Shown: positions 7,526 through 17,921 of the stretch, piece after piece
How positions within the stretch are numbered: the first letter of the stretch is position 1
Layout of the letters: each line of letters starts with the position of its first letter
Source: Actinomycetes bacterium
GTDB lineage: Bacteria > Actinomycetota > Coriobacteriia > Coriobacteriales > Eggerthellaceae
DNA length: 48,097 nt
Assembly (NCBI GenBank): GCA_023460315.1
Contig: JAEWQO010000042.1
Coordinates: forward strand, 1 to 48,097
Direction: 5' to 3'
Notes under the pieces: model-generated
What the model was told of the DNA's origin: nothing
Database searches by the model: none
What the model saw: only the letters and a program-made list of their open reading frames with translations
Translations under genes and position numbers: made by a program

Positions 7526-8988
7526 GCACTTCCGTCCTGCCGGGGGAACGGCCTGATCGCCTTGAGGAGGAATGCGCCGTGTTCGGCGTGTTCGCTCCCG
7601 GAGAAGACGTCGCCCGCATGACCTGTTTCGGCCTGCAGGCGCTGCAGCACCGCGGACAGGAAAGCGCTGGCATCGCCGTCGGCAACGGCGACACCGTGGT
7701 GGTGACGAAGGATCTCGGTCTGGTGACGCAGGTGTTCGATGAGGCGAGTCTTGCCGCGCTCGATGGGTATGTTGCCGTCGGCCATGTGCGGTATTCGACG
7801 AGTGGCGGGTCTGCCTCATGGGAGGCCGCCCAGCCCCATATCTCTGCCATCGACGACGTGCTCATCGCGCTTGCCCACAACGGGACGCTGGTCAACACGA
7901 ACTCAATCCGGGCCCGCCTGGTCGACCGGGGCGTGCAGTTTCGTTCTGCCACCGACAGCGAAGTGGCCGCAAAGGCCATCGGTCTGGTGACGAGGGAAAC
8001 CCATCATCTCAGACTGGGTATCCGAAGCGCCATGGAGGAGATCGAGGGTGCCTATGCCATGGTGTTGGCCAGCCCTGATTCTCTTTATGCCTTCCGCGAT
8101 CCCCACGGCATTCGGCCGCTGTGCGTCGGCAGGCTTCCGGAGGGCCGCGGCTGGGTCGTATCAAGCGAGACCTGTGGCCTGGACATCGTCGGAGCCGAAT
8201 ACATCCGCGACGTTGCCCCGGGCGAGGTGGTGCGGTTCAATGCCGATGGCATGCATGCCGAGCAGGGCGTTCCTCCGCGCAAGCCCGCAGCGTGCATCTT
8301 CGAATACGTGTATTTCGCCCGTCCCGACAGCGTGCTTGATGGACAGAGCGTCTATCAGGCCCGTCGGGCCATGGGCCGCATGCTTGCGCGTGAGGCCCCG
8401 GTTGATGCGGACCTGGTTCTGGGCGTTCCTGATTCGGGCGTTCCTTCTGCCATGGGTTACGCGCAGGAAAGCGGCATTCCCTATGCTGACGGCATTGTGA
8501 AGAACCGCTATGTCGGCCGCACGTTCATCCAGCCGACGCAGGCGATGCGTCAGCTGGGCATCCGCCTGAAGCTCAATCCGCTGTCCTCCGTGATCGAGGG
8601 GCAACGCCTTGTCGTCATCGACGACAGCATCGTGCGGGGCAATACCTCGAAGAAGCTCGTTCAGATGTTGCGTGACGCGGGCGCTGCGGAGGTCCACCTC
8701 CGCATCGTGAGTCCTGAGGTCAGGTGGCCCTGTTTTTACGGCATCGACACCGACACGCGCGATCAGCTCATCGCCGCCAACATGAGCACCGAGGAGATGT
8801 GCCGTTTCATCGGGGCTGACTCTCTTGCTTTCATATCGCTTCAGGGATTGAGGGACTCCGTCACTGCGGACCATCCCGGCTTTTGCGAGGCATGCTTCAG
8901 CGGCGACTATCCGGTTGCGATTCCTGAATCAATCAGCAAGAAGAGCTTTCTCACGAAAAAGGATTTTGCCGAGGCGTCGGGCCTCTGA
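7522..8988 (+). CDS. purF: Amidophosphoribosyltransferase
   Basis: First committed step of purine synthesis: PRPP plus glutamine gives 5-phosphoribosylamine. The 488-residue protein starts with a 17-residue propeptide before C18 of EECAVFGVF, the Ntn-type nucleophile exposed by self-cleavage. The glutaminase half shows HRGQESAGI and HVRYST; the phosphoribosyltransferase half has the PRPP loop VVIDDSIVRGNT. Cysteines in ACIFEYVYF, WPCFYG and FCEAC match the 4Fe-4S ligands of the Bacillus subtilis-type enzyme, which is oxygen-labile and fits an anaerobe. Start overlaps the sortase stop by 4 bases. Confidence 0.97.
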   Translation: MSTSVLPGERPDRLEEECAVFGVFAPGEDVARMTCFGLQALQHRGQESAGIAVGNGDTVVVTKDLGLVTQVFDEASLAALDGYVAVGHVRYSTSGGSASWEAAQPHISAIDDVLIALAHNGTLVNTNSIRARLVDRGVQFRSATDSEVAAKAIGLVTRETHHLRLGIRSAMEEIEGAYAMVLASPDSLYAFRDPHGIRPLCVGRLPEGRGWVVSSETCGLDIVGAEYIRDVAPGEVVRFNADGMHAEQGVPPRKPAACIFEYVYFARPDSVLDGQSVYQARRAMGRMLAREAPVDADLVLGVPDSGVPSAMGYAQESGIPYADGIVKNRYVGRTFIQPTQAMRQLGIRLKLNPLSSVIEGQRLVVIDDSIVRGNTSKKLVQMLRDAGAAEVHLRIVSPEVRWPCFYGIDTDTRDQLIAANMSTEEMCRFIGADSLAFISLQGLRDSVTADHPGFCEACFSGDYPVAIPESISKKSFLTKKDFAEASGL

Positions 8989-9080
8989 GCGGAGTGTGGC
9001 TGGCAAGAAAGCTGGCGTGCGTTCTGAAACAGGGGACGAGATGGCGGGTGCAACGTTGAAACGCAGTTCAAGGAGAGATG

Positions 9081-10226
9081 ATGACTGAAAGAATCACCAT
9101 GCCGACCACGGAGGGCGACGATGCCCCCACGATGCCCAGCTGGGTCAACGAGGACGCCTTGACCTATGCTCAGGCAGGTGTCGACACGGCTGAGGGCGCC
9201 CGCGCCGTCGATGCGATCAAGGGCGTGGTGCATGACACGTATCGCCCGGAGGTCGTGGGCGACATAGGAGGGTTCGGCGGCCTGTTTTCCATCGCCGCTG
9301 CCAAGGACATGGAAGATCCATTGCTGGTGAGCGGGACCGACGGGGTGGGAACGAAGCTCAGGGTGGCCCAGCTTGCCGGCAAGCACGACACGGTGGGCAT
9401 CGACCTGGTGGCCATGTGCGCCAACGACATCCTGGCGACGGGAGCCGAGCCTTTGTTCTTCCTAGACTACATCGCCGTCGGCAAGCTGAAGGCGGAGGCG
9501 GTGGCCGAGGTCGTGAAGGGCATCGGAGAAGGCTGCAAGCAGGCTGGCTGTGCGCTTGTCGGTGGCGAGATGGCCGAGCATCCCGGTGTCATGGATCCGG
9601 ACGACTACGACCTGTCCGGTTTCTGCGTCGGTGTGGTTGACCGGTCGAAGATGCTCGATCCGGCGGCAGTGCGTGTGGGTGACGTGCTGGTGGGACTTGC
9701 TTCAAGCGGCCTTCATTCCAATGGCTACTCGCTTGCGCGTAAGGTATGCGTCGAGGGCAAGACCCATTATGAGCTGCGCATCGAGCGTGAGGAGCTGGAG
9801 GGCGAGAGCCTGCAGGACGCCTTGCTCAAGCCGACGCGCATCTATGTGAAGCCGGTGCGCGCCGTGTTGGCGGCTTGTCCCGGGGCCGTGCGCGCGCTCG
9901 CGCACATCACGGGTGGCGGCATCACCGAGAACTTGGACCGTGCGCTGCCGGCGACCTGCGACGCTGAAGTCGATCTGGGCACGTGGCCGGTGCCTCCCAT
10001 CGCGAAATTCGTGTGCGATGCGGCCCATCTCGACGAGGCGGAGGCTCTCAAGACGTTCAACATGGGGCTGGGCATGATTCTTCTTGTCGATCCCGACCGT
10101 GTGGAGGCCGTGGAGGCCGCGCTGGCCGAGGCAGGGGAGAAGCCGTTTCGCGTCGGGCGCGTCGTCGAAGGCGAGGGCGCGGTGCGCTACGCGAGCGAGG
10201 GACACCTGTACGGGCATGAGGGGTAA
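9081..10226 (+). CDS. purM: Phosphoribosylformylglycinamidine cyclo-ligase (AIR synthetase)
   Basis: Converts FGAM to AIR with ATP in purine synthesis. The 381-residue product has the PurM signatures: SWVNEDALTYAQAGVDTAEG at the N-terminus, LLVSGTDGVGTKL, DLVAMCANDILATGAEPLFF and GGEMAEHPG. Length is a little over the usual 340-350 because of about 15 extra N-terminal residues. Two adjacent ATGs occur at 9078 and 9081; the second was chosen since AAGGAG lies 5 bases before it. It is 92 bases after purF and in the same direction. Confidence 0.96.
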   Translation: MTERITMPTTEGDDAPTMPSWVNEDALTYAQAGVDTAEGARAVDAIKGVVHDTYRPEVVGDIGGFGGLFSIAAAKDMEDPLLVSGTDGVGTKLRVAQLAGKHDTVGIDLVAMCANDILATGAEPLFFLDYIAVGKLKAEAVAEVVKGIGEGCKQAGCALVGGEMAEHPGVMDPDDYDLSGFCVGVVDRSKMLDPAAVRVGDVLVGLASSGLHSNGYSLARKVCVEGKTHYELRIEREELEGESLQDALLKPTRIYVKPVRAVLAACPGAVRALAHITGGGITENLDRALPATCDAEVDLGTWPVPPIAKFVCDAAHLDEAEALKTFNMGLGMILLVDPDRVEAVEAALAEAGEKPFRVGRVVEGEGAVRYASEGHLYGHEG

Positions 10227-10297
10227 AGGACGGGCGGAGGGATGGGGCTGCGAGGCCGAAACCCTCCGGGACGAGCGGATGCCGTGGGAGGATGCGG

Positions 10298-10909
10298 ATG
10301 GAGAATCTCAAGATAGGCGTGCTGCTTTCGGGTGGCGGAACGAACCTGCAGGCGGTCATCGACGCGATCGCCGATGAGGAGTTGCCGGTTGAGATCGTGC
10401 AGGTGGTGTCATCGCGTCCTGACGCGCAGGGCATCGAGCGTGCGCGGCGCGCGGGCATACCCGTCATGGCGCTCGACCGTGAGGCGTATGCCGACCCGCG
10501 GGCTGCCGATGCGCGCATCGTCGAGGCCTTGCGCTCGGCGGGAGCGCGGTATGTGGTCATGGCAGGCTATATGCGCAAGCTCACGACCGTGATGCTGGAC
10601 GCGTTCCCCAACCGCGTGCTCAACCTCCATCCGGCATTGTTGCCGTCGTTCAAGGGAGCCCATGCCATTCGCGACGCCTACGACGCCGGCGTGAAGGTGA
10701 CGGGCGTGACCGTCCATTTTGCGAACGAGGATTACGACAAGGGCCCCATCGTGGCGCAGCGTGCCGTCGAGGTGTTCGAGGACGACACGCTTGAAGACCT
10801 GGAGGATCGTATCCATGAGGTCGAGCATCGGCTCTATCCCGAGGTCCTGCGTGAAGTGGCGCAGGGGCGGGTCATCATCGGCGACGACAGGAAGGTGCAT
10901 GTCAAATGA
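10298..10909 (+). CDS. purN: Phosphoribosylglycinamide formyltransferase
   Basis: Transfers a formyl group from 10-formyltetrahydrofolate to GAR. The 203-residue protein shows the whole signature set: LLSGGGTNLQAVID (phosphate loop), VMAGYMRKL, NLHPALLPSFKGAHA with the catalytic Asn/His, and VTVHFANEDYDKGPIV including the catalytic Asp region. Start at 10298 is favoured by GGGAGG 7 bases upstream; ATG at 10292 is too close to that site. The stop codon overlaps the start of the following XdhC-like gene (ATGA). Confidence 0.96.
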   Translation: MENLKIGVLLSGGGTNLQAVIDAIADEELPVEIVQVVSSRPDAQGIERARRAGIPVMALDREAYADPRAADARIVEALRSAGARYVVMAGYMRKLTTVMLDAFPNRVLNLHPALLPSFKGAHAIRDAYDAGVKVTGVTVHFANEDYDKGPIVAQRAVEVFEDDTLEDLEDRIHEVEHRLYPEVLREVAQGRVIIGDDRKVHVK

Positions 10910-11895
10910 TCAAGGATACGTTGGAGGGAATCATAGCCGACCTTCAGGCGGGCCGCACGCCCGCCTTGAGCGCTGAGGAGTTCCCTTGCTTTTCGGAGGA
11001 GGCGACCGAGGGAGACGCCTATGTCGACCCTTCCTATCTCGATCTCGTTGCGGCCAGCCTGAGTCCGGATGACATCCCCACCTTCGAGCGTGCCCTCAGA
11101 GCCATCGACGAGGACGATCTTGCCTGGATCGGCTTCAAGGTCATCTACGATTCTGGCCAAGCGGTCGGCAACGTGGACAATGAAGTGACGAAAAAGTATG
11201 GCGATCAAGGATCCGCCGATGGCGAGCCGCTCGTGTTCTTCTGCAATGACGAGAAGGAGATCGTCTCGTCACGGGAGCCATCGCCGCGCGACGTGTTCCA
11301 GATGAAGGACATCACCCGCGGCCCTTCGATGCACAACGAGCAGTTCGAAGGACTCACCTGGGTGAGCGTGCCACTGTTCGACCGGGTGCACGTGTGGCTG
11401 CTCGGAGCATCCGACGCGGCGAGTGAGGTCGCGGCCTTGGCCGACCATGTGGGCTTCGAGGTGACCGTGGTCGATTACGACGAGGCGTATGTCAATGAGC
11501 GTCGCTTCCCCGCGGCGGAACGCATCGTGCTGCGCGGCGACGACTTCAGCGCGCTCGACGACCTGACCTGCGCCCCTGAGGACTACGTGTGCGTGCTCAC
11601 CCGTGGGCATATGTTCGATCCCGAGGGCTGTGTGTGGGCGACGAGAAGCCATGCGCATTACGTGGGCATGATGGGCTGCAAGGGCAAGAACGACACGGTA
11701 CATGACCTGGTGCTTTCTCGCGGTGCCACCGAAGATGACTGGCAGCGCGTCAAGCGGCCCATCGGTCTCAAGTTCGGTGCGAAGACTCCGGCTGAGTTGG
11801 CTATCGCCATCGTCGCCGAGCTTGTGGACGTGCGGTATCGGCAGCGTTACAGCGACGAGGCACGCGTTCAGCACGAGAAAAGCCTGGGACGCTAA
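10906..11895 (+). CDS. XdhC/CoxI-family protein inside the purine operon
   Basis: The C-terminal half is a clear XdhC Rossmann domain: VWLLGASDAASEVAALADH (near residue 165), CVLTRGHMFD, YVGMMGCKGKNDTVHD and a final IGLKFGAKTPAELAIAIVAELV block. XdhC proteins bind and sulfurate molybdenum cofactor for xanthine dehydrogenase-type enzymes. The N-terminal half keeps a weak trace of the XdhC_CoxI domain (DDLAWIGFKVIYDSGQ...) but has lost the usual GSAYRRPGA-like motif, so it is divergent. Its start overlaps the purN stop, so it is translated with the purine enzymes, yet no molybdenum hydroxylase is in the window. It may tie purine salvage or catabolism to synthesis; its exact role is unknown. Confidence 0.85.
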   Translation: MIKDTLEGIIADLQAGRTPALSAEEFPCFSEEATEGDAYVDPSYLDLVAASLSPDDIPTFERALRAIDEDDLAWIGFKVIYDSGQAVGNVDNEVTKKYGDQGSADGEPLVFFCNDEKEIVSSREPSPRDVFQMKDITRGPSMHNEQFEGLTWVSVPLFDRVHVWLLGASDAASEVAALADHVGFEVTVVDYDEAYVNERRFPAAERIVLRGDDFSALDDLTCAPEDYVCVLTRGHMFDPEGCVWATRSHAHYVGMMGCKGKNDTVHDLVLSRGATEDDWQRVKRPIGLKFGAKTPAELAIAIVAELVDVRYRQRYSDEARVQHEKSLGR

Positions 11896-11987
11896 CACGC
11901 GGACCGATGTCCACGACACGCTGATCTGAGTCTCCGGCACGTTTGCGGGATATGCGTCCCCGTCTGCCCTTTTTCGCCCGGTTTGGG

Positions 11988-11996
11988 TGGTACCAT
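11988..11996 (+). promoter_or_regulatory. Extended -10 candidate upstream of purH
   Basis: TGGTACCAT fits an extended -10 in the 167-base gap before purH, about 67 bases from the start codon. It suggests that purH can be transcribed separately from the upstream genes. No clear -35. Confidence 0.3.
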
Positions 11997-12062
11997 GCGT
12001 CGAAGGAGATCGGACGCTTGGTGTCGTCCGGTCGCAGGCAAGAGGAAAGGATGTAAGACCAT

Positions 12063-13637
<1,575 letters not shown>

Positions 13638-13661
13638 AATCGTTTCCTTCATCAGACGTTC

Positions 13662-13694
13662 GCGGCGGTTCCGGATCGTTCCGAGAACCGCCGC
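13662..13694 (+). terminator. Strong GC hairpin after purH
   Basis: Ten-base perfect arms (13662-13671 and 13685-13694) extend inward by four more pairs with a bulge. It begins 24 bases after the purH stop and probably ends the purine operon, though no U tract follows. Confidence 0.45.
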
Positions 13695-13864
13695 TCCATG
13701 CTGCCCCGAACCGTTCTGATGCATCCCGAAGACCCCGAAGACCCTCGTGGTATACTGTCTGACCATTGGTTGCCAAGGAATTGACGAGGGGGAGTCGCTC
13801 GGACGGCAGACCGGACGAAAAGGTATACTGAACAAGGAAGCGTCTGCGAAGGAGGACCGCCGTC

Positions 13865-15013
13865 ATGATAGTGCTCGACGAGCCGTATGTTTCAGAACCG
13901 TTGGCTGCCTGGCTTGAGGAATCACAGCATCCGGTGCTGGACAATGCAACCTCTCGGCACGTCGCTGAACGGCATGCTCTCAACTTGATATCGTGCGAAG
14001 AGACGTGCGCCCGCATAGACGGGGGCGAGCGCGTGTACACGAATTCAGAGAATGCGTTGTCTTGGATCGTTGATAACGTTCACAAGGGATCAATCGTGCA
14101 TGCCATCAATTTGTTCAAGGACAAGGCTCTCATGCGCACTGCCCTCGCGTCTCTCGATCCCGATCTCTTTTTCAGAACCTGCTCTATCGACGAGCTGTTC
14201 AAGCTTGATTTTTCTCAATTGAAGACACCGTTTGTGCTCAAGCCCTCCGTGGGGTTCTGCAGCGTTGGCGTCTATTCCATCAGAAGCCGCGAAGACTGGG
14301 AGCATGCGCTTGCCGACATCCAGAGCAACGCCTCCTCATGGCATGACCTCTATCCGGAGAGCGTGGTCGGCGCAGGATCGTTCATTCTGGAAGGGTACAT
14401 CGACGGCAAGGAATATGCCATGGATGCCTATTTCGACGAGTCGGGGCAGGCTCATGTGCTGAATGTGCTGCGTCACGACTTTTCTTCGGAGGAGGACACG
14501 AGCGACCGCCTGTACGTGACGAGCGCCTCCGTCATCCGAGAGAACGCCGCAACGTTCTCGGCTTGGCTTGATCGGGTGAACGCTTTGGTGGGCGCGCGCA
14601 ACTTCCCTGTTCATGTGGAGGTACGTGTCGATGGCGGCCACGTGTGCCCCATCGAGTTCAACCCGTTGCGTTTCGCCGGCCTTGGCGGAACCGATGTGAG
14701 CTACTATGCTTACGGATACCGCACCTACGAAGCCTTCCTCAATGACGTGCAGCCTGATTTCGATGCTGCCTTCTCGGGAAAAGAGGACAAAGTGTATACG
14801 ATGTCCCTGCTCAATCCCCCCCATGGTGCTTTGGACACGAGGCTTTTCGACTATGACGCATTCTGCAGTCGGTTCTCGCATGTGATGGAGATGCGCCGTT
14901 TCGATGTGGGCCGTGTCGGGAGCTATGGGTTCCTTTTTCTTGAGTCCGATCCCTCCACGGCACATGAGCTCGATTTTCTCCAGACGGCCGACCTCGAGGA
15001 GTTCCTCCGCTAG
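13865..15013 (+). CDS. ATP-grasp domain enzyme of unknown substrate
   Basis: A 382-residue soluble protein with an ATP-grasp core: the adenine/ATP-binding segment TPFVLKPSVGFCSVGVY (near residue 120), a binding strand SFILEGYIDGKEYAMDAYF, and the metal-ligand strand VHVEVRVDGGHVCPIEFNP, whose E and N residues match the ATP-grasp magnesium site. Enzymes of this fold join a carboxylate to an amine or thiol. AAGGAGG precedes the start. It lies 32 bases before a flippase-like membrane gene, which hints at an envelope or small-peptide product that is exported. The acceptor cannot be told from sequence. Confidence 0.85.
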   Translation: MIVLDEPYVSEPLAAWLEESQHPVLDNATSRHVAERHALNLISCEETCARIDGGERVYTNSENALSWIVDNVHKGSIVHAINLFKDKALMRTALASLDPDLFFRTCSIDELFKLDFSQLKTPFVLKPSVGFCSVGVYSIRSREDWEHALADIQSNASSWHDLYPESVVGAGSFILEGYIDGKEYAMDAYFDESGQAHVLNVLRHDFSSEEDTSDRLYVTSASVIRENAATFSAWLDRVNALVGARNFPVHVEVRVDGGHVCPIEFNPLRFAGLGGTDVSYYAYGYRTYEAFLNDVQPDFDAAFSGKEDKVYTMSLLNPPHGALDTRLFDYDAFCSRFSHVMEMRRFDVGRVGSYGFLFLESDPSTAHELDFLQTADLEEFLR

Positions 15014-15045
15014 GCGGGGGAACGCTCACGTCCGGCGGACGCTGC

Positions 15046-16260
15046 ATGAAGGTCAATATCAGAAACCTGCTCGTCGGCCTGGTGATCGTCATCGTGCTGG
15101 CGGTGGTGCTGCTGCGCGGCGATCAGCTGGTCGAGTTGCTCGACACCATGAAGCAGGGCGCTGCCATACCGCTTATCGCGGCTCTTTGCACGCAGCTTGG
15201 CAAGTATTTTGCACAGAGCTTCGCCTATTCGTTCGCGTTTGAAGCAGTCGATGAGCGCATGGATCCTCGCTCCACCTTGCCGCTTGTGTTTGGCACGTTT
15301 TTCATGAACACCATCGCTCCGTCGCTGAATCTGGCGGGCACGACACTCGTCGTTGACGACGCGCGCCGTCGCGGGATTGCGCCGGGAAAGGCCACCAGCG
15401 CGGCGCTGCTCATGCAGATCACCATCGACTCCGGTTTTGCCACCATCATGATTATCGGATTTGCCATCCTGGCGGCGACGGCTGGCCTGTCGCCGCTCTG
15501 GTTCCTGCTTGGCTTGTTGGTCATCGTCCTTGTCAGCGTGATGGTGCTCATCCTGGTGTTGGGACGCAGGAGGCCGGCCTTCGTGCTGAGGCTCCTCCGT
15601 CCTCTAGAGAGGCTGGTCAATCGCGTTCTCGTGAAATTCAAGAGGGCTCCTCTCGCGCCATGGAGCGAGAAGGCGGTTGCCTCCTTTTCGGATGCGGCGG
15701 GACTCATCGCGCACAATCCCAAGACCACTGCCAAGGTGTTCGGGTGTTCGATCATTGCGTCAACGTGCGAACTCGCTTGCTTCTCCCTGGTTGGCGTCGG
15801 CTTTGGCGTCTATCATCCCGAGGCCCTTATCTGTGGCTATGTGGTGGCAACGCTATTTGCCATGATCTCCATCACGCCTCAGGGGGTCGGCGTTGTGGAA
15901 GCGGCCGTTCTTGTTGCCTTTGCCTCGTTCGGCGTGTCGAGTGCGGCGGGCATGGCCATTGCGCTCGTGTATCGTGGGATCGTGTTCTGGATGCCGTTTC
16001 TCATCGGCGCCATTCTGATTCAAAGGACGAAAACGTTCCGCAGTGAGGCGAAGCATACGCTCAAAGGTAAAAACACCAGCTCGGTCGTACGCAATGCGCA
16101 GATCGAAAACGAGCGGCTGGGGGAGCTTGATCCTTCGGGGCGACGCACGCCTGCCATTCGGCAAGGAGGCGAAGAGGGACCGAACCCTCTCGGCCACGAC
16201 CCTGGCGAGGATTCCCGGCATGATCGTCCTGAAGCAACGGGAGACGATGCTTCCCGCTGA
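15046..16260 (+). CDS. LPG-synthase-TM / flippase-like membrane protein
   Basis: A 404-residue polytopic protein resembling the transmembrane half of lysylphosphatidylglycerol synthase (MprF flippase domain, formerly UPF0104). Family-like segments are FFMNTIAPSLNLAGTTLVVDDARRRGI, with the conserved region after the second helix, and SITPQGVGVVEAAVLVAF near residue 285. About eight hydrophobic spans are visible. It has no synthase (GNAT-like) domain; instead a hydrophilic, charged tail of about 75 residues follows the last span. In MprF the TM domain moves aminoacylated lipids across the membrane. Here the upstream ATP-grasp enzyme could supply the modified molecule (inference). RBS is weak. 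Confidence 0.85.
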   Translation: MKVNIRNLLVGLVIVIVLAVVLLRGDQLVELLDTMKQGAAIPLIAALCTQLGKYFAQSFAYSFAFEAVDERMDPRSTLPLVFGTFFMNTIAPSLNLAGTTLVVDDARRRGIAPGKATSAALLMQITIDSGFATIMIIGFAILAATAGLSPLWFLLGLLVIVLVSVMVLILVLGRRRPAFVLRLLRPLERLVNRVLVKFKRAPLAPWSEKAVASFSDAAGLIAHNPKTTAKVFGCSIIASTCELACFSLVGVGFGVYHPEALICGYVVATLFAMISITPQGVGVVEAAVLVAFASFGVSSAAGMAIALVYRGIVFWMPFLIGAILIQRTKTFRSEAKHTLKGKNTSSVVRNAQIENERLGELDPSGRRTPAIRQGGEEGPNPLGHDPGEDSRHDRPEATGDDASR

Positions 16261-16413
16261 CGTTGTCCGCCTTCTCGCTGACCAATTCTTTCGATGTGTG
16301 CTCCGATCACGTATTCAGCTGTCCGGAAACGGGTAGGTGAGCTACAATGACCCCGTGCGAGAATTCGACGCCTGCTTGCCGATGCGGGTGAGCCTCCGCG
16401 GTGAGAGGAAGCG

Positions 16414-17910
16414 ATGATTGCTGGCAGCATGTGGCAAAAGGCCTTTGGGACCGCGGCTGTTTGCGTTCTCTGCTTCGCTCTTGGGGCGTGTGCGCTCGGG
16501 AATTGGCCGTCTGACGGTTCAGGCGCTTCGTCCCGGGAGGTCACGCTCGACCCAGCGGATCCGGTTCAGATTGAACTGTGGACCTATTACACCGGCGCGC
16601 AACAGAGGGCGTTCGAAGCCTCTCTCGAAGAGTTCAACGCGACGCGTGGCAAAGATGTTGGGGTGGTGGCAGTCCACATGAGCCAAGGGAGCGTCAGCGA
16701 CCTTTCCGCTGCGGTGATCGATGCGGCGCAGGGCCGTGTCGGTGCGGACGAGATGCCTGATGCGTTTCTGTCGTATCCGGACACGGCTTTGGTGGTCGAT
16801 GGATTGGGACTGGTCGCTGACCTGTCGGGTTATTTCAGCGATGAAGAGCAGGCTGCGTTTGTCGATGCTTTTCTTGCAGAGGGAGACCTCGACGGGAATG
16901 GGAGCATCAAGCTGGTGCCTGTGGGCAAGTCGATCGAGACGCTGCAGATCAATATGACCGATTGGCAGAAGTTTGCCGAAGCGACGGGTGCGGACCTTGA
17001 TGACTTGCGTACGGTAGAGGGCATAACGGCAACTGCGGAACGCTATTATCGCTGGACGGATGCGCGCACGCCTGACATCGCTGACGATGGGCTGCCGTTT
17101 TTCGGTCGCGATGCTTTGGCGAGCTATCTGCGAGCTGGATCACGTCAGCTGGGGCACGATATCCTGACCGTGTCTGATGGCAAGATGGAGATGACGATCG
17201 ATGAGGAGACGATTCGCACGCTTTGGGACAATTACTACGTTCCGTTGATGAACGGCCATTTCTCCGACGAAGAACGGTTTCGGTCGGACGCGGTGAAGAC
17301 CGGAGGTCTCATCTGCTTTGTGGGCTCGACTTCATCCGCGGTGTATTTTCCTGCATCGGTCACCGTGGACGATTCCTCCAGCTATCCGATAGAGTTTGGC
17401 TCGTTGCCCGCCCCGGTGTTTGAGCATGGCGTTCCTTGCACTATGCAGCAGGGCGCAGGCTTTGCCGTCGCCAAGTCGGATGATCGTTCCGAGCAGGCAT
17501 GCGTCGAGTTTCTCAAGTGGCTGACGGCGCGGGAGCACAACACGGCCTTTGCGATGGCTTCCGGTTATGTGCCTGTCACGAAAGACGCCTTGACCTTTGA
17601 GAACATCGGGGCGGCTGCCGCAGGAGGCAGCCCGGCTCCCGTCACGTATCTTGCCAATCTTCCCGCAACCCTCGAGACCATCGAGGCGGGCACCTCTATG
17701 AGCGTGGCGTCCAAGAACGGCCTTAAGGCCCGCGCGGTCCTCAGCCAATCCTTGCGCGAATGGGTCGCGGCCGATCAGGATCTTGTTTCTCAAGCCGTCG
17801 CTGCGGGAATACCGCGCGAGAAAGCTGCAGCCGCCTTGACCACGGACGAGAACTTCGAGGCATGGCTTGCTACGCTCAAGAGCGAGTTGCAGACTGCGTT
17901 GGATCGGTAG
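16414..17910 (+). CDS. Extracellular solute-binding lipoprotein (family 1), no permease nearby
   Basis: A 498-residue lipoprotein. A signal peptide ends in the lipobox LGAC with C26 as the lipidated residue. The mature part begins with IELWTYYTGAQQRAFEASL, the strand-helix opening of family 1 (UgpB/MalE-like) binding proteins, and contains the late motif AGFAVAKSDDRSEQACVEFLKWL. These proteins normally feed ABC permeases for sugars or glycerol phosphates. None is encoded here; instead the next gene, 11 bases downstream, is a membrane GGDEF/EAL receptor. GAGAGGAAG precedes the start. The likely role is ligand sensing for that receptor (inference). Confidence 0.88.
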   Translation: MIAGSMWQKAFGTAAVCVLCFALGACALGNWPSDGSGASSREVTLDPADPVQIELWTYYTGAQQRAFEASLEEFNATRGKDVGVVAVHMSQGSVSDLSAAVIDAAQGRVGADEMPDAFLSYPDTALVVDGLGLVADLSGYFSDEEQAAFVDAFLAEGDLDGNGSIKLVPVGKSIETLQINMTDWQKFAEATGADLDDLRTVEGITATAERYYRWTDARTPDIADDGLPFFGRDALASYLRAGSRQLGHDILTVSDGKMEMTIDEETIRTLWDNYYVPLMNGHFSDEERFRSDAVKTGGLICFVGSTSSAVYFPASVTVDDSSSYPIEFGSLPAPVFEHGVPCTMQQGAGFAVAKSDDRSEQACVEFLKWLTAREHNTAFAMASGYVPVTKDALTFENIGAAAAGGSPAPVTYLANLPATLETIEAGTSMSVASKNGLKARAVLSQSLREWVAADQDLVSQAVAAGIPREKAAAALTTDENFEAWLATLKSELQTALDR

Positions 17911-17921
17911 CCTTGATTGCC

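Noticed and set aside
6485..7819. 444-codon minus-strand frame opposite the sortase and purF
   Set aside because: Antisense to two clear genes, Arg-rich composition; typical GC shadow.
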